IMG/VR virus record: IMGVR_UViG_3300017782_000094
Coordinates: 1 to 33,538 of that record
Strand: one strand, 5' to 3'
Length of the DNA stretch: 33,538 bases
DNA from: a virus
Notes under the pieces: model-generated
What the model saw: only the letters and a program-made list of their open reading frames with translations
Databases searched by the model: none
Told to the model about the DNA's origin: nothing
In this document: one piece after another, positions 26,753 through 33,538 of the stretch
Layout: every line of letters begins with the position of its first letter
Numbering within the stretch: position 1 is the first letter of the stretch
Position numbers and translations under genes: made by a program

Positions 26753-27642
26753 ATCAATATATTCCGAACAAAGGAATGACCCTTTACATTGATCCCCTTG
26801 TGAGTTTGGGCAGTATTGACTTGATTCAAAATAAGGTTGACATTCGTAACTTAGTATCTCTTTTAACCATTAATGGCGGCAATCCTCAAAACACAATTCA
26901 GGGGTTTTCAACTGCAAACCCAAACGATCATTATGTGAATGTTGGTACAGGCACTGAAAACTTTTTCAGTGCAGGATATAATCAAACTTCAAATTCATTT
27001 GATAGTCAAACATCGTCCACTTATAACTTTCGGTTGCAATTTACTTCAGGCCTGTTTGGTAGTGCGTGTGAACCGGCATTCACACAAGCAAATCCATTTG
27101 GAACATTGATGATGTGGCTATATGTTAGTGATACAAATGTGAACGAATCTTTTTTAATAGGTTCGGGAAATAACTGTGCTTTCAGCATAGAAACAAATGC
27201 AGCAAACACACAATGGCGACTCAAAGGTGCAGGAGGTCTTGAAACTACTTCTGATAATTTGGGTCCGCAGTGGAGCAATTCAATTTATGATCAAAGATCA
27301 ACAAGATATTCTGACTACTACCCGTGTAATCAATGGCATTGCATTGTGTATACTATCTATCCTATAGCCAGATCAAGGTCAAATGAAATTAGAACATATT
27401 CAGCACAATTATTCGTTAATGATGAAATAGATTCATTCGTAGGTGCGTTCGAAGATGCGAATGATGCTAGCCCTCATGATAATGGCGTAGATTTTCAAAT
27501 TGTTGAAATGTTTGGATCAACAACTAATATTTTGCCGCACTTCAGAGGGCGGGTAGGACAAATTGCAGCATGGGATAAAAGACCTAGTGATAATGAAATT
27601 TCTAGTTTATATCACAAATTTAAACACAGATACGGAGTATAG
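26746..27642 (+). CDS. LamG-like adhesin paralogue, second in the array
   Basis: A 298-residue protein. I chose the ATG at 26746, which overlaps the previous stop (ATGGTAG), over the one at 26728, which would add MGKKQK. The 26746 start gives VDQYIPNKGMTLYIDPLVSL, which lines up with HNIPQKENLTLWYDMSSPA of the preceding gene. GGGG at 26730-26733 lies about 12 bases upstream, a loose spacing. Residues about 105-290 (GTLMMWLYVSDT, FLIGSGNNCAFSIET, QWHCIVYTIYP, AQLFVNDEIDSF, RGRVGQIAAWDKRPSDNEIS, SLYHKFKHRYG) show the LamG/concanavalin-like fold order, including the closing G-x-I-x2-W-x2-R-x-L/P-S-x-x-EI helix motif. Probably a smaller lectin-type adhesin working with its neighbours. Confidence 0.78.
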   Translation: MVDQYIPNKGMTLYIDPLVSLGSIDLIQNKVDIRNLVSLLTINGGNPQNTIQGFSTANPNDHYVNVGTGTENFFSAGYNQTSNSFDSQTSSTYNFRLQFTSGLFGSACEPAFTQANPFGTLMMWLYVSDTNVNESFLIGSGNNCAFSIETNAANTQWRLKGAGGLETTSDNLGPQWSNSIYDQRSTRYSDYYPCNQWHCIVYTIYPIARSRSNEIRTYSAQLFVNDEIDSFVGAFEDANDASPHDNGVDFQIVEMFGSTTNILPHFRGRVGQIAAWDKRPSDNEISSLYHKFKHRYGV

Positions 27643-27644
27643 AC

Positions 27645-28793
27645 ATGGCTGTAACTTCAGGTCCTAAACCTATAAATTCAAACATTTTTGATTACGTTAT
27701 AAGGTACTTCGATCCTAGAAACATTGTTTGTAATAAAAGAATACCGGGGGCATTAATGTCTCAACCTACTACCGGATCCAATGCTTATTATTTGTATGAT
27801 TTGTTCGATCAAGATTTAGTAAATCAAGTTGCTAATAGTAATTACGGCGTAACACCAAAGAAAACAGCTGTTGGGTGGGATCGTGATGGCACAGAACAAT
27901 ATCTTATAAATGAAAATGGATACTTATATTTTATGGGCCTTGATCAAGGAAACCCAGGCAAACCTTTTTCACACAATAGCGGTGTATTCTTTTTTTATTC
28001 TACTCATTTTAATGTAAATGGTAATTTTCCTCAAGATAATATAGAACTTGAGTTTCAAAAGAGTCAAGGTGCATCTTTTGTGATATGGTTCAATCCTCAT
28101 AATGCAGCTGCAAGTGACGCTGGAGCATCAGGTACAACAGGTAAGCCGTGGGTGCTAATGCAACGGCTTAATTCGCTTACAGGTCATCAAGATGATAATG
28201 GGTTACAATTAATTACTGAATCTTATGGGCCAGGAGCTTATACTACAGGTAATCGTCAAACAACTAATTATTCTTTGATGTTTAATGGGCATACAAGTGT
28301 CGCATCAAATAATACTGCGGTTCAACAAAGTCAAGTTGTTGGTGATACTTTTCCTATAAATGGAACTCCTGCAGCGACTAATATTGACGGGTATGAATTG
28401 ATACAGCCTGATAAATGGCATTGTTTGATTGTAACCGGTGCACCTTCAACTCTTGGTCAAACTGCGAATCAAACTCATAGTGTTAAATGGCGTATTTATT
28501 TGAACGGCGAAAGGTTAGATTTTCCGCCAGGTATAACAAGTCAGACAGACCCTTGGAGATATAGCGCACAGGATGGTTCGGCTGTTGGCAGTAATAACGG
28601 ATTACAAGTCCCATTTGATACTTTTGTGGTTAGGGGGTTAGGTGACCAAAATTCTGAAGCGAACAGAACATCTTTTCACGGCAAAATAGGAGTTCATGGG
28701 TTTTTTAACAAAAGGTTGACAGATCCTGAAGTAAAATCAGTATACGAGTCCCAAAGACCTTGGTACGCTTACAATGAAACGTATAATCTTTAA
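27645..28793 (+). CDS. LamG-like adhesin paralogue, third in the array
   Basis: A 382-residue protein. The N-terminus (NIFDYVIRYFDPRNIV) has the Y-x-DPRN opening of phage LamG-type proteins. Residues about 140-375 (ASFVIWFNPHN, KPWVLMQRLNS, DKWHCLIVTGAPS, VKWRIYLNGERLDF, FHGKIGVHGFFNKRLTDPEV, KSVYESQR) have the same order as the preceding gene: a W-containing strand, WHC(I/L)(V/I), the N-x-E turn and a closing GKIG-x3-(F/W)-x-KRL-x3-E helix. CGGAG about 8 bases before the ATG supports the start. Probably a lectin-like receptor-binding protein. A late promoter follows it directly, so this gene ends the fibre block. Confidence 0.78.
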   Translation: MAVTSGPKPINSNIFDYVIRYFDPRNIVCNKRIPGALMSQPTTGSNAYYLYDLFDQDLVNQVANSNYGVTPKKTAVGWDRDGTEQYLINENGYLYFMGLDQGNPGKPFSHNSGVFFFYSTHFNVNGNFPQDNIELEFQKSQGASFVIWFNPHNAAASDAGASGTTGKPWVLMQRLNSLTGHQDDNGLQLITESYGPGAYTTGNRQTTNYSLMFNGHTSVASNNTAVQQSQVVGDTFPINGTPAATNIDGYELIQPDKWHCLIVTGAPSTLGQTANQTHSVKWRIYLNGERLDFPPGITSQTDPWRYSAQDGSAVGSNNGLQVPFDTFVVRGLGDQNSEANRTSFHGKIGVHGFFNKRLTDPEVKSVYESQRPWYAYNETYNL

Positions 28794-28794
28794 A

Positions 28795-28802
28795 TATAAA
28801 TA
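28795..28802 (+). promoter_or_regulatory. T4-type late promoter TATAAATA before the neck/terminase block
   Basis: An exact TATAAATA in the 37-bp gap after the third LamG-like gene. Transcription would start near 28808, about 23 bases before the ATG at 28831. Its position at a block boundary supports it as the promoter for the small fibre-like gene and then genes 13, 14, 15, 16 and 17. Confidence 0.72.
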
Positions 28803-28830
28803 AATACATAAACCAATTTAAGAGTAAAAA

Positions 28831-29352
28831 ATGGCAAATTCTCATAAAGATATAGTTATAGCTCCCGCAACAGATTCGGTTAATGACCCAACGATTACCT
28901 TTACCGGATTTGATAACAATTCTCCTATAAGGATTCGTGTTCAACCTGATGGATCATTATCGTTTGAGGGAACCCAAGGGCAATTATTTGGCATTTCTGA
29001 TACAATGTCGGGAACATTATTCGCTGCTTCTGATATTTCAGGTATCGCAGGCATATCATTAGATTCACTTGGTTTAGTTCAATTGAATCCGGTATACGGA
29101 CGAACTGTTATAGGGCAAGATAGTGTGAGTTCTGTTGGTATAGGAGACAGTGATGATAAGGCCCAAATTAATGGAGATGTAACGATTTACGGTAAACTTA
29201 AAGTAGATTCCGGAATAGTTACTGCAGAAAATGCACCTTCAACTTCATCAGCGGCCGGCGATCAGCATGAAATAAGGGTTGATAATGATTATATTTACGT
29301 AAAAACTGCTACACAGTGGAAACGAGTTGCGCTAGACAGTAGTACATTCTAA
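28831..29352 (+). CDS. Small fibre-like virion structural protein
   Basis: A 173-residue protein. SVNDPTITFTGFDNNSPIRI, RVQPDGSLSFEGTQGQLFGI, SDTMSGTLFAASDISGIAGI and then SVGIGDSDDKAQINGDVTIY form a module repeated in many phage tail fibres (the PIRIRVLPDGSLSFEGSQGQLFSI type). The end (YIYVKTATQWKRVALDSS) is the usual short C-terminal closing motif of such fibres. Here the module stands alone, directly before gene 13, in the place T4 uses for wac (whisker fibritin). A neck or collar fibre function is therefore possible, but it shows no fibritin-like coiled coil. It is the first gene after the 28795-28802 late promoter; the upstream AAGAG is a weak ribosome binding site. Confidence 0.75.
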   Translation: MANSHKDIVIAPATDSVNDPTITFTGFDNNSPIRIRVQPDGSLSFEGTQGQLFGISDTMSGTLFAASDISGIAGISLDSLGLVQLNPVYGRTVIGQDSVSSVGIGDSDDKAQINGDVTIYGKLKVDSGIVTAENAPSTSSAAGDQHEIRVDNDYIYVKTATQWKRVALDSSTF

Positions 29353-29367
29353 TATTCGGAGATAATA

Positions 29368-30321
29368 ATGGCACAGCCAACAACTAAAAAAGAATTCAAA
29401 GAATGGTGTCTTAGGAAACTAGGTAAACCAGTCATTGAGATTAATGTTGACCAGGATCAAGTTGATGATCGTGTTGAAGAGGCATTGTCTTATTATTGGG
29501 ATTATCATTTCGATGGCGCAGAAAGAATTTATTACAAACACGAATTGAAAGGATCTTATCTTACTGTTGCTGATGCGACAGGTTTTGCTGTTAATGATAC
29601 TGTAACAGGCGCAACAAGTGGTGCTGAAGCAAAAATTATTTCAATCGAAGGTAATAATATTTACTACAAGATTTTGATTGATGCTGATGTACCGTTTCAA
29701 TCAAACGAAAATGTAACAAGCACAAGTCAAAGTACACCGACTAGTATTAGTTCAATATACAAAGGATTACATGAAGCGGGTTACATCACGATGCCTGAAA
29801 ACATTATTGGCGCAATCAATGTATTTGATTTAGGTTCTAATATTACTGCTGGTTCAGGCATGTTTAATGTTCAATATCAATTTGTTCTAAACAACTTGCA
29901 TGATATTGTCAACTATAACTTAACACATTTTTACATGTCAATGATGAATTTACAGTTCATGGAAGAATTGCTTGTAGGCATGACTCCTATGAGATATAAT
30001 CGACACGTAAACAAATTGTACCTTGACACAAAACATTCTCGATTAGACATCGGAACATTTGTTGCAATTGAAGCATATCAAATTGTTGATCCTGACGTAT
30101 ATCAAGATGTATGGAAAGATCGATGGTTACAAAATTATGCATCAGCGAAGATCAAGTATCAATGGGGTACAAACCTCACTAAATTTAATGGCATGACATT
30201 ACCCGGTAATGTGCAGTTTAACGGCGAACAAATTTTAAACGATGCTAGAGAGGAAATACAACGGTTGGAAGAGGACATGATTACGTCATACTCTTTGCCC
30301 GTTATGGACATGATAGGATAG
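29368..30321 (+). CDS. 13: Neck protein gp13 (with inserted beta domain)
   Basis: A 317-residue neck protein that, with gp14, closes the filled head and forms the tail-binding site. Conserved blocks: residues 8-60 (KEFKEWCLRKLGKPVIEINV, DQDQVDDRVEEAL, YHFDGAERIYYKHEL), then MFNVQYQFVLNNLHDIV, FMEELLVGMTPMRYNRH, DPDVYQDVWKDRWLQNY, KYQWGTNLTKFNGMTLPGNV and the C-terminal LEEDM region. Residues about 62-131 (SYLTVADATGFAVNDTVTGA to TSISSI) form an extra beta-rich segment. I do not expect it in the family; in cyanophage gp13 as I recall it, the strand after YLKHQ leads straight to the next helix. CGGAG lies 7 bases before the ATG, with gp14 starting 4 bases after the stop. T4 gp13 is about 309 residues. 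Confidence 0.92.
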   Translation: MAQPTTKKEFKEWCLRKLGKPVIEINVDQDQVDDRVEEALSYYWDYHFDGAERIYYKHELKGSYLTVADATGFAVNDTVTGATSGAEAKIISIEGNNIYYKILIDADVPFQSNENVTSTSQSTPTSISSIYKGLHEAGYITMPENIIGAINVFDLGSNITAGSGMFNVQYQFVLNNLHDIVNYNLTHFYMSMMNLQFMEELLVGMTPMRYNRHVNKLYLDTKHSRLDIGTFVAIEAYQIVDPDVYQDVWKDRWLQNYASAKIKYQWGTNLTKFNGMTLPGNVQFNGEQILNDAREEIQRLEEDMITSYSLPVMDMIG

Positions 30322-30325
30322 CGTC

Positions 30326-31312
30326 ATGGCTAAAAACTATTATTTCGAAAATTACGAAAACTCGATGGAGCAGTCTCTCATCGAGGACCTTGTTGTCGAG
30401 TCGATAAAAATTTTCGGAGTAGATTGTTTTTATATACCTAGAGTAAAATCTACTTTAAAAGCAACACCTCGTGAAGGTGCTGCATTAACATGTACGATTG
30501 ATAATGGTGCAGTTGATCAAGTTTTGTTTTTGAATGATCAACATGGGTACGGATATCTTGCAACACCAACAGTTACATTTAGCGATGCACCTGCAGGTGG
30601 TACAACAGCAACAGGAACCGCAACAATCATTCGTGGTGTTGTTACAACTATTACAATCGATAATCCGGGTAGCGGTTATGTGACTGTTCCAACAGTTACA
30701 ATTCAATCACCCGCAGACACAAATGTGGGTCAACCTGCTTTGATCGATAGCGGTTACGATGATTTGTTGAATGAAGATGATCTTCCTGTGTATAACACGG
30801 CGTTTGAAATCGAAATGTATGTTAAAAATGTTGATGGGTTTGAAGGTGAAGGCGATTTCTTATCTAAGTTTGGTTTACAAATTCGTGACTCGATGACATT
30901 GACTGTTGCGATGAGAACGTGGGAACAAGAAATAGGGCTTGTTGAAGATGTTGAGCGAGTTCGTCCATTTGAGGGTGATTTGATTTACTTCCCACTAAAC
31001 AATAAGATATTTAAGATCATGCATGTTGAACACGAAGCGATATTCTATCAAATGGGATCATTGCAGACATATGATCTCAAATGTGAATTGTTTGAATACA
31101 CCAATGAAAGATTTACAACAGGCATTGATACTGTTGATGATCTTTATGACAAGTATAAAACAGTTACAACAAATGAATTAACAGGCATTGATACGGCAAT
31201 TGATATTGTTACACAAGATGTTGGAGAAAATGCTGACAACTTTGTCATTGAAAACACGGCCGATAATATACTTGACTTCAGCGAAGGCAATCCATTTGGG
31301 GAGAATATTTAG
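30326..31312 (+). CDS. 14: Neck protein gp14 (with inserted GSGY repeat domain)
   Basis: A 328-residue neck protein, partner of gp13 in head completion. Conserved blocks: residues 10-40 (YENSMEQSLIEDLVVESIKI, FGVDCFYIPRV), then DLLNEDDLPVYNTAFEIEMY, VKNVDGFEGEGDFLSKFGLQ, IRDSMTL and FEGDLIYFPLNNKIFKI with the H-x-x-MGSLQTYDLKCELFEY region. T4 gp14 is about 256 residues. The excess is explained by residues 41-140, which hold two copies of a small beta unit: GYGYLATPTVTFSDAPAGGT, then GVVTTITIDNPGSGYVTVPT. This unit interrupts the usual YIPR-to-DxLxxED transition and is of a type that recurs as an insert in marine phage structural proteins. The ATG is 4 bases from the gp13 stop, with AGGA upstream. 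Confidence 0.92.
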   Translation: MAKNYYFENYENSMEQSLIEDLVVESIKIFGVDCFYIPRVKSTLKATPREGAALTCTIDNGAVDQVLFLNDQHGYGYLATPTVTFSDAPAGGTTATGTATIIRGVVTTITIDNPGSGYVTVPTVTIQSPADTNVGQPALIDSGYDDLLNEDDLPVYNTAFEIEMYVKNVDGFEGEGDFLSKFGLQIRDSMTLTVAMRTWEQEIGLVEDVERVRPFEGDLIYFPLNNKIFKIMHVEHEAIFYQMGSLQTYDLKCELFEYTNERFTTGIDTVDDLYDKYKTVTTNELTGIDTAIDIVTQDVGENADNFVIENTADNILDFSEGNPFGENI

Positions 31313-31314
31313 TA

Positions 31315-32310
31315 ATGTTCGGGAATAGATTCTATCATCAAACAACTCGTAGATATGTTGCATTATTCGGAACATTGTTTAACGATATTCAGATTTCACG
31401 TAAGGACAATTCAGGTCAAACTATTCAAACTATGAAAGTGCCTATTCATTACGCACCCATGGAAAAGATCCTTGCTCGCATAGAACAAGATCCTGGTTTG
31501 AATAATCCGACAGCGATGACGTTACCGAGAATGTCATTTGAAATCGTGAACATGAATTTTGCTCCAGAAAGAAAGTTGACATCACTGACGAAAAATAATA
31601 AAGTCATTCAAGATAACGGAAACGCAAAAATATCACAGTTTGTACCTGCGCCATATGATATTGAATTTCAACTAAATGTGATGACAAAAAATACAGAAGA
31701 TGGATTAAAGATAATAGAGCAAATCATGCCGTTTTTCAAACCTGATTTCACAGCGTCTGTCAAATTAATCGATGAAATGGATATGTATTTTGATGTACCT
31801 GTTATCATGAACAATATCACAATGAGTGATGAATATGAAGGGGATTTCACAACAAGGCGAGTGTTGAATTGGACATTGAGTTTTACTGTTAAAGGTTATT
31901 ATTTTGGTCCAGTATCTAACAAAACAGTTATTAGGTTTGTTGAAACAAGCACATATGAAGATTTGCCGTTTGTTGGTCAACCTGAATTGCAAACACAAAC
32001 TGTTCAGCCAGGTGTAAGAGTGAATACTGGGCAATTGACTCAGAACAACTCATATCGTATTATTGATTTAGGTTCAGGTACAACGCCACAATGGACAACT
32101 GTTGGTTGGATTGCAAACAGACCTGCGCCAACTGATCCTAATGGTTACGAGTTGCCTGATAAGGGTACAGGTGCATCACCAAAAGTAGGAGATGTATTTA
32201 CTGCCGCTACAAACGGTTCAGAAGTTACTGGCGGTGTTGCGACATTAACATATGACTATTGGGAAGAAAATGATTCTTGGAGTTCTATTGTAGTAATTGA
32301 TGAGGGATAA
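31315..32310 (+). CDS. 15: Tail completion / sheath stabiliser protein gp15 (with C-terminal insert)
   Basis: A 331-residue protein that caps the finished tail and connects it to the neck. Conserved blocks: MFGNRFYHQTTRRYVALFGT, LFNDIQI, VPIHYAPMEKILARIEQDP, ALTLPRMSFEI-type strand (here AMTLPRMSFEIVNMNFAPER), KFVPAPYDIEFQLNVMTKN-like region, and TTRRVLNWTLSFTVKGYYFG. T4 gp15 is about 272 residues. The extra length lies near the C-terminus at about residues 242-310 (NNSYRIIDLGSG, WTTVGW, PKVGDVFTAATNG), a small module of the YxIxxLGxTxWxxVG-x-VGxxFTAT type seen in many marine phage proteins. After it comes a normal-looking end (DYWEENDSWSSIVVIDEG). GGGGAG lies about 12 bases before the ATG. 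Confidence 0.9.
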   Translation: MFGNRFYHQTTRRYVALFGTLFNDIQISRKDNSGQTIQTMKVPIHYAPMEKILARIEQDPGLNNPTAMTLPRMSFEIVNMNFAPERKLTSLTKNNKVIQDNGNAKISQFVPAPYDIEFQLNVMTKNTEDGLKIIEQIMPFFKPDFTASVKLIDEMDMYFDVPVIMNNITMSDEYEGDFTTRRVLNWTLSFTVKGYYFGPVSNKTVIRFVETSTYEDLPFVGQPELQTQTVQPGVRVNTGQLTQNNSYRIIDLGSGTTPQWTTVGWIANRPAPTDPNGYELPDKGTGASPKVGDVFTAATNGSEVTGGVATLTYDYWEENDSWSSIVVIDEG

Positions 32311-32313
32311 AGT

Positions 32314-32718
32314 ATGAAGGAAATTAGTGACTCATTAGGAATGGTTCCTTTACCAGAAAATGAGGTTACAACATTAACTAAAGTTCCTGCGAGTGATTCT
32401 AAAGTTGAAAACGCTGATAAGGATTATGAATACGCAAGAGAAAACTTTTATAATGTAATCGAAAAAGGAACATATGCGCTTGAAGAGATGTTAGAAGTTG
32501 CGAAAGCATCAGAACATCCTCGTGCATACGAAGTCGTATCTACGATTATGAAAACTCTCGTTGATGCAAACAAAGATCTCGTGTCTATGTCGGACAAGAA
32601 AGTTAAAGATGCTACACCTGAAGAACAGGCACAGGGTACAGTCAACAACAATTTGTTTGTTGGTTCGACTAACGAATTACAGAAAGTGCTGAAGGATATT
32701 CGCAACGATGATGATTGA
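32314..32718 (+). CDS. 16: Terminase small subunit gp16
   Basis: A 134-residue small terminase subunit, which regulates the gp17 packaging motor and helps select DNA for packaging. The central helical core is characteristic: DYEYARENFYNVIEKGTYAL, EEMLEVAKASEHPRAYEVVS, TIMKTLVDANKDLVSM, followed by an acidic, low-complexity C-terminus (VLKDIRNDDD). T4 gp16 is longer (about 164 residues); cyanophage versions are nearer this length. It lies between gp15 and gp17 as in T4. GAGGG about 7 bases upstream supports the ATG, and the end overlaps the gp17 start by 11 bases. Confidence 0.92.
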   Translation: MKEISDSLGMVPLPENEVTTLTKVPASDSKVENADKDYEYARENFYNVIEKGTYALEEMLEVAKASEHPRAYEVVSTIMKTLVDANKDLVSMSDKKVKDATPEEQAQGTVNNNLFVGSTNELQKVLKDIRNDDD

Positions 32719-33538
32719 GCGAGGATATAACGGCAACATAAACCTGAAGCGAAAGGGAACTTCTATTGAGTTCACTCAGGAGATGGTTGGCGAATTTATC
32801 AAGTGCGCTCAAGATCCTACGTATTTTGCAGAAAAGTATATTAATATTGTACACGTTGACAAAGGGTTGATACCTATTAAACTGTACGATTATCAAAAAG
32901 AGATTGTTGAAAAGATAACAAACAATCGTAGAGTTGCAGTTGTAACTTCACGACAGGCAGGTAAAACAACAACTGCCGTTGCTGTGATCCTACATTATGT
33001 AATCTTTAACGAACACAAGACGTGCGCATTGCTTGCAAACAAAGGTGATGCTGCTCGTGAGATACTTGATAGAATTAAGATTGCATATGAAGCATTACCC
33101 AAGTGGTTGCAACAAGGTGTAATCGAATGGAACAAAGGTTCTGTTGAGTTTGAGAACGGATGCAAGATCATTGCAGGTGCAACATCATCAAGTGCGATTC
33201 GTGGTAAGTCGATTTCGTTCTTGTATATTGATGAAACAGCATTCGTAGAGAATTGGGATGAGTTCTTTGCATCAGTGTTTCCAACGATTTCATCTGGTGA
33301 GACAACAAAGATGTTATACACATCAACGCCAAATGGATTGAATCACTTTTACAAAACATGTGAAGGTGCAAAAGAAAACATCAATGGGTTTGAATATGTA
33401 GAAGTGCCTTGGCAACGTGTTCCTGGTCGGGATGACAAATGGAAAGCGGAAACACTTGCTGCGATGGACAATGATAAGCAAAAGTTTACACAAGAATTTG
33501 AATGTGGATTCTTAGGATCGTCAGGTACATTGATTGAG
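32708..33538 (+). CDS. 17: Terminase large subunit gp17, N-terminal part (3' partial)
   Basis: The first 277 codons of the packaging ATPase/nuclease; the frame is open to the window end. Residues 81-88 are SRQAGKTT, the Walker A motif of T4-type large terminases (T4 has SRQLGKTT). Residues 171-176 are FLYIDE, the Walker B motif with the catalytic glutamate. TSTPNG at 205-210 is the coupling motif. Residues 31-70 (CAQDPTYFAEKYINIVHVDK, LYDYQKEIVEKI) match the family's N-terminal region. The nuclease domain lies beyond the window. Two adjacent ATGs (32708, 32711) are possible starts; AGGA at 32693-32696 fits the first with a spacing of 11. It overlaps gp16 by 11 bases, so it is probably translationally coupled. 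Confidence 0.95.
   Translation, partial: MMIERGYNGNINLKRKGTSIEFTQEMVGEFIKCAQDPTYFAEKYINIVHVDKGLIPIKLYDYQKEIVEKITNNRRVAVVTSRQAGKTTTAVAVILHYVIFNEHKTCALLANKGDAAREILDRIKIAYEALPKWLQQGVIEWNKGSVEFENGCKIIAGATSSSAIRGKSISFLYIDETAFVENWDEFFASVFPTISSGETTKMLYTSTPNGLNHFYKTCEGAKENINGFEYVEVPWQRVPGRDDKWKAETLAAMDNDKQKFTQEFECGFLGSSGTLIE

Noticed and set aside
1-33538. tRNA genes, CRISPR arrays, insertion sequences, introns or homing endonucleases.
   Set aside because: None seen; gaps are at most about 70 bases and the coding frames are continuous.

Overview
The window is an AT-rich, tightly packed late (virion structural) region of a T4-like tailed phage, a myovirus of the marine type. The firmest anchors are at the right end: neck proteins gp13 and gp14, tail completion protein gp15, the small terminase gp16 and the start of the large terminase gp17, in the T4 order 13-14-15-16-17. 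The terminase keeps its Walker A (SRQAGKTT) and Walker B (FLYIDE) motifs. To their left lie about 29 kb of very large structural proteins whose sequence style (KRSxxxGxxP and LSDVxxPxxAL N-termini, FRYQPGRxSGFTFG, CxRDVGxIxDA repeats, an IEGPENAVYVRGRL C-terminal domain) I know from cyanophage-like marine T4 relatives. No host gene or auxiliary metabolic gene is present, so the host (cyanobacterium, SAR11-type or other marine bacterium) cannot be decided from this window.

Layout. 2-4816: the end of one large tail/baseplate-associated protein and a complete 1291-residue one. 4816-9387: a 1523-residue mosaic adhesin with leucine-rich repeats at both ends and, between them, a DUF1566/Lcl_C-type domain split by an insertion that carries a cupredoxin domain with a complete type-1 copper ligand set. 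9410-10594: an unrecognised structural protein. 10591-13179: a large structural gene on the minus strand, the only one here. 13214-13225: a perfect 12-bp palindrome holding two divergent T4-type late promoters. 13252-15831: two small structural genes and a fibre. 15864-19685: a beta-helix-type fibre with an A-B-A-B internal repeat. 19688-22991: a small conserved virion protein and a long fibre. 22991-28793: three consecutive proteins that look like concanavalin/LamG-type lectin adhesins. 28795-28802: an exact late promoter motif. 28831-33538: a small fibre-like protein, then the neck, tail completion and terminase genes.

How the parts fit. In T4 the interval before gene 13 holds genes 9, 10, 11, 12 and wac (baseplate pins, short fibres, whiskers). 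Here it is filled by a large set of fibre/adhesin genes that share a few N-terminal domains, probably virion-docking adaptors, and carry varied beta-rich, LRR, lectin and Lcl modules, probably for receptor or surface binding. Small beta modules also appear inside the neck proteins: gp13, gp14 and gp15 each look longer than the family because of an inserted domain. Genes are separated by 0-70 bp or overlap by a few bases (several TAATG stop-start overlaps). No stretch of 300 bases lacks a gene, and I see no tRNA, CRISPR, insertion sequence or clear terminator. All function calls come from reading the protein sequences by eye, without database searches.
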